This document shows, one piece after another, positions 61,376-64,000 of a DNA stretch of 64,000 bases (its first letter is position 1; each line of letters opens with the position of its first letter). Both the position numbers and the translations under genes were made by a program. The notes under the pieces are model-generated. The model was not told the DNA's origin, searched no databases, and was given only the letters and a program-made list of their open reading frames with translations. The stretch is taken from assembly GCA_964648295.1 (NCBI GenBank), contig CAZYNH010000010.1:37210-101209 (forward strand), given 5' to 3'. The DNA is from UBA4055 sp964648295. Its GTDB lineage: Bacteria; UBA4055.

Positions 61376-63667
61376 ATGAAGCGCCTTTTTTTAGCTCTTT
61401 CTGCGTTTTTATTCCTTGTCTCCTGCACAACAGGTACAGTTCAGATTTCCGAACAGCCCGAAAATGTCCGCCTGTTCTCCGAATATGAAAAACTCTTGAA
61501 CGGCAGAGACACTTTGGCTGCCGAAAAGATCAAAAACAGAATAATTGAAGAACACCCGCTTTCAAAAGAGACCTTCACCCTTGCTTCATCTGAATTCTAT
61601 GACAGATTGTATCCTGTATGGTCGGACGAAGCCGCTAAGATCAAAATTCTTGAGGATATGTTAACCAAATATAGGAAAACTTCCTGGAGGAGAACTGTAT
61701 TCCAGTACTATACATATTCTTTAAGCGCGGTAAAAGAATACTCAAAGCTCAGAAAAATCCTTCTTGATTTTCAGGAGGAATTCCCCGAAGACTACCTGCC
61801 TTTCACAACATCGGCAAGATATTTTTACATTGATATAAAAGATACCCTCAAAGCTCTTCAGTATGCGGTTCACGGGTACGAAAAATCGTCGTCATACCCT
61901 AAAGCTGAGCATTATCCCCCCAAAGAATGGGAGCTGGAGAAAAGAAGCGCGAAAATATCGTCCGGGTCTTATCTGGCAGAGATGCTTATAGATATAAACC
62001 AGATCAAACTGGCCCTTCAGATATTATACGATATCACCGACAATAACCTTCTCGGTGCTGACGATGAGACCACCCTCTGCAGGCCGTATTATCTTATGGG
62101 TAAAGTTTATAAAAAGGCAGGCGACAAAGAAAAGACCCTTGCTTACCTGACAAAAGCCCTCATCGCCGGCGATTCAAGGAACATCTGGAAACTGTGCGAC
62201 TCGCTTTACGCAGATTCCGGGGAAGTTTCAGGATCGTTTGAGGTTTTAAAAAGCATTAGAAAATTGACCGGTTTTTCTGAAGTGATATTTAATGACAGAA
62301 CTGAAGAATTCGGGCTGGGAAACATATCGGCCTCAAGGATCGCGTGGGGTGATTACAACGGTGACGGATTTCAGGACATGCTCCTTGACGGGAGAAGGCT
62401 GTTTAAAAATGAAAACGGCAGATCTTTCAGGGATGTAACGGCTGAAGCTTTTCCAGACACCATCAGAGCCAATGGCGGCCTTTGGGGCGATTTTAACGGT
62501 GACGGAAACCCGGACATAATAACAAAAGATCCTGAAGCTGTATGGCTGAACAATAAAGGCATATTCAGAAAAGTTTCGGGCAAGGGAGCAATATCAGACA
62601 ACGGAGTGTCTACTGAGGGTATGGGAATAGCCGATTTTAATAAAGACGGGCATCTTGACATATATTTCGCCAATTACGAAAATAATTATGTTTTTGAAAA
62701 AGACCTGATCTACTTTGGGACCGGAGAAGGAAAATTCAGGGATACGACGGAATCTTCCGGAATTATACCTCCGGACGGGAAGAACAGGGCGGGTCGGGGC
62801 GTCAATGCGGGTGATTTCAACAACGACGGGAACGCTGATATTTATGTCTCCAATTACAGGCTGACCGAAAATTTTCTTTTCAAGAACGACGGCCTGGGAT
62901 ATTTTAAGAACACAGCCGCTGAATACGGAGTGGCAGGCGTTGAAACTGAAGGCTGGTGGGGGCATACGATCGGGTCGGAATGGGGCGATATTGACAACGA
63001 CGGCGACCTTGACCTTATCACGGCTAATCTCGCGCACCCGAGATATATCGACATTTCGGATATGACGATGCTTTACGAGAACCGCCTGAATGAAATGCAG
63101 GGATTTAAAGATATACGCAGCGAAGCAGGAATAAAATTCGAGGAAACGCATTCCGAACCCGCTTTCGGCGACCTGGACAACGACGGGTATCTCGACCTTT
63201 ACATTAATTGCGTTTATGAGGGAAGACGGTCGTTCTTGTATATGAACAACGGAAATAAGACTTTCCGCGATGTTACATATCTTTCAGGTACGAGGCATTA
63301 CAACGGATGGGGAGTCGCTTTCGCCGATATTGACAATGACGGAGATCTTGATATTCTCTCTGCGGGGGGAAAGATACAGCTTTTAATTAACGAAACACCA
63401 AACCCGGGCAACTGGCTAGAGGTGAAGGTGAAGGGTAATTCTCATTCCGACGCTATAGGAACAAGACTTAAACTCTATAACGAAAATATCAGCCTCATCC
63501 GCGAGATACAGGGGGGCAAAGGTTCCACGAACCAGCATTCGCTCGTCCAGCATTTCGGGCTGGGCAAAGAAGACTCCGGATTCACTCTGGAAATCAGATT
63601 CCCGTCAGGCGAGACCCGGTCAAAAAAGATAGACAAAGTCAATCATATAATATATATTGAACAATAA
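61376..63667 (+). CDS. Lipoprotein with TPR-like, FG-GAP and ASPIC/UnbV domains
   Basis: A 763-residue protein with a lipoprotein signal and lipobox LVSC (mature C17). The first 300 residues are helical, of TPR character. Then come at least seven calcium-type FG-GAP/VCBS repeats, e.g. DYNGDGFQDML, DFNGDGNPDII, DIDNDGDLDLI. The ASPIC/UnbV domain closes the protein (NWLEVKVKGNSHSDAIGTRL, IREIQGGKGSTNQHS). Such proteins are exposed on the outer membrane; the family's activity is not established. Ribosome site GGGGAGAG precedes ATG. A bidirectional terminator follows directly after its stop. Confidence 0.88.
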   Translation: MKRLFLALSAFLFLVSCTTGTVQISEQPENVRLFSEYEKLLNGRDTLAAEKIKNRIIEEHPLSKETFTLASSEFYDRLYPVWSDEAAKIKILEDMLTKYRKTSWRRTVFQYYTYSLSAVKEYSKLRKILLDFQEEFPEDYLPFTTSARYFYIDIKDTLKALQYAVHGYEKSSSYPKAEHYPPKEWELEKRSAKISSGSYLAEMLIDINQIKLALQILYDITDNNLLGADDETTLCRPYYLMGKVYKKAGDKEKTLAYLTKALIAGDSRNIWKLCDSLYADSGEVSGSFEVLKSIRKLTGFSEVIFNDRTEEFGLGNISASRIAWGDYNGDGFQDMLLDGRRLFKNENGRSFRDVTAEAFPDTIRANGGLWGDFNGDGNPDIITKDPEAVWLNNKGIFRKVSGKGAISDNGVSTEGMGIADFNKDGHLDIYFANYENNYVFEKDLIYFGTGEGKFRDTTESSGIIPPDGKNRAGRGVNAGDFNNDGNADIYVSNYRLTENFLFKNDGLGYFKNTAAEYGVAGVETEGWWGHTIGSEWGDIDNDGDLDLITANLAHPRYIDISDMTMLYENRLNEMQGFKDIRSEAGIKFEETHSEPAFGDLDNDGYLDLYINCVYEGRRSFLYMNNGNKTFRDVTYLSGTRHYNGWGVAFADIDNDGDLDILSAGGKIQLLINETPNPGNWLEVKVKGNSHSDAIGTRLKLYNENISLIREIQGGKGSTNQHSLVQHFGLGKEDSGFTLEIRFPSGETRSKKIDKVNHIIYIEQ

Positions 63668-63669
63668 AA

Positions 63670-63690
63670 AAGGGGCTGAAAAAGCCCCTT
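63670..63690. terminator. Bidirectional terminator
   Basis: Stem AAGGGGCT/AGCCCCTT (8 bp), loop GAAAA, flanked by A-runs on the left and T on the right. It lies between two convergent genes, the FG-GAP lipoprotein and the sorting-domain gene, and can stop both. Confidence 0.85.
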
Positions 63691-63707
63691 ATTGTTGTAT
63701 CGCATTA

Positions 63708-64000
63708 TTATTTCATCAGTACCATCTTCCTAGCAACAGATGATCCGTCAACTTCAAGTGTGTAATAATAAACGCCTGAATTTAACCTTGAACCGTCAAA
63801 ATCAACCGCATGAACACCACTATTCATAATTCCATTTACGAGCTCAGCTACTCTCTGACCGCCGATGTTGTAAACACTGAGTTTAACACCTGCAGTTTTA
63901 GCAAGAGCGAACCTGATCTGCGTAACCGGGTTGAACGGGTTAGGATAGTTCTGGAACAGTTCGTGCTGAGAAGGAATCGAACTTTCTGTAATCTCCGACG
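63708..64000 (-). CDS. C-terminal sorting domain of a secreted protein (truncated by window)
   Basis: About 97 codons remain. They read ELFQNYPNPFNPVTQIRFAL, then LSVYNIGGQRVAELVNGIMN and end in YYTLEVDGSSVARKMVLMK. This is a T9SS type A-like sorting domain, related to but clearly different from those of the two paralogs at 26-30 kb. The body of the protein lies beyond the right edge. It ends convergent to the FG-GAP gene. Confidence 0.88.
   Translation of the reverse strand, partial: SEITESSIPSQHELFQNYPNPFNPVTQIRFALAKTAGVKLSVYNIGGQRVAELVNGIMNSGVHAVDFDGSRLNSGVYYYTLEVDGSSVARKMVLMK

Noticed and set aside
1..64000. CRISPR arrays, insertion sequences, tRNA or rRNA genes
   Set aside because: No regularly spaced repeats, transposase genes or tRNA-like cloverleaf sequences were noticed by eye; a tRNA or covariance-model scan would be needed to exclude small RNAs fully.

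Overview
The window comes from a Gram-negative, probably anaerobic bacterium of the FCB (Fibrobacteres-Chlorobi-Bacteroidetes) sphere, most likely a candidate phylum rather than Bacteroidota proper. Evidence for this is a TonB-dependent receptor, PorV-like barrels, lipoproteins and several proteins ending in type IX secretion (T9SS)-style C-terminal sorting domains, next to a membrane-bound Mrp/Nuo-type respiratory complex. Strong Shine-Dalgarno sequences and promoters with -35 TTGAnn, a 17-base spacer and -10 TATATT argue against true Bacteroidota, which use a different promoter and rarely use Shine-Dalgarno. The exact phylum cannot be fixed from sequence reading alone.

Region 1 (1-17.5 kb, minus strand) is a continuous str-S10-spc-alpha cluster of 33 genes from rpsL to a truncated rpoA, with adk and secY but no map, read from one clear promoter upstream of rpsL. 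Region 2 (17.5-26.2 kb, minus) holds a SpoIID/LytB lipoprotein, a stand-alone response regulator, a PAP2 phosphatase, an unknown 300-residue protein, ychF, argF, a FtsB/DivIC-like protein and a secreted transglutaminase-like protein. Region 3 (26.2-41 kb, minus) is a cell-surface locus: TonB-dependent receptor, large secreted protein, lipoprotein, PorV-like barrel and two paralogous sorting-domain proteins whose 3' ends are almost identical over about 295 bases.

Region 4 (41-49.8 kb, mostly plus) holds an SH3-like protein, an ABC-2/CPBP fusion on the other strand, a 2H phosphoesterase and tsaD, and then nadA, a Sua5/YciO protein, a second PorV-like barrel, an RseC-like protein and a UbiA prenyltransferase. 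A possible small RNA lies before nadA. A 47-codon gene with its own promoter, ribosome site and terminator lies at 49.84-49.98 kb.

Region 5 (50-61.2 kb, minus) is the most notable part: marR followed by eleven genes in the order MrpE, MrpF, MrpG, MbhD-like, MrpB, MrpC, a double MrpD/NuoN-like protein, NuoH, NuoB, NuoC, NuoD, and a NuoI-type ferredoxin fused to an NfnB/GltD-type FAD-NADPH oxidoreductase. The order matches the archaeal Mbx/Mbs operon as I know it (A B C D F G H H' M J K L N). H-H' is fused into one polypeptide, and subunit N carries the pyridine-nucleotide enzyme. The NuoD-like subunit keeps the N-terminal CxxC but lacks the C-terminal Ni-Fe cysteines, so it should not be a hydrogenase. 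The inferred role is a sodium- or proton-pumping ferredoxin:NADP(H) or sulfur-linked oxidoreductase under MarR control; two matching operator-like palindromes overlap the marR promoter.

Region 6 (61.3-64 kb) holds a TPR/FG-GAP/ASPIC lipoprotein, a bidirectional terminator and the 3' end of another sorting-domain protein cut by the window edge.
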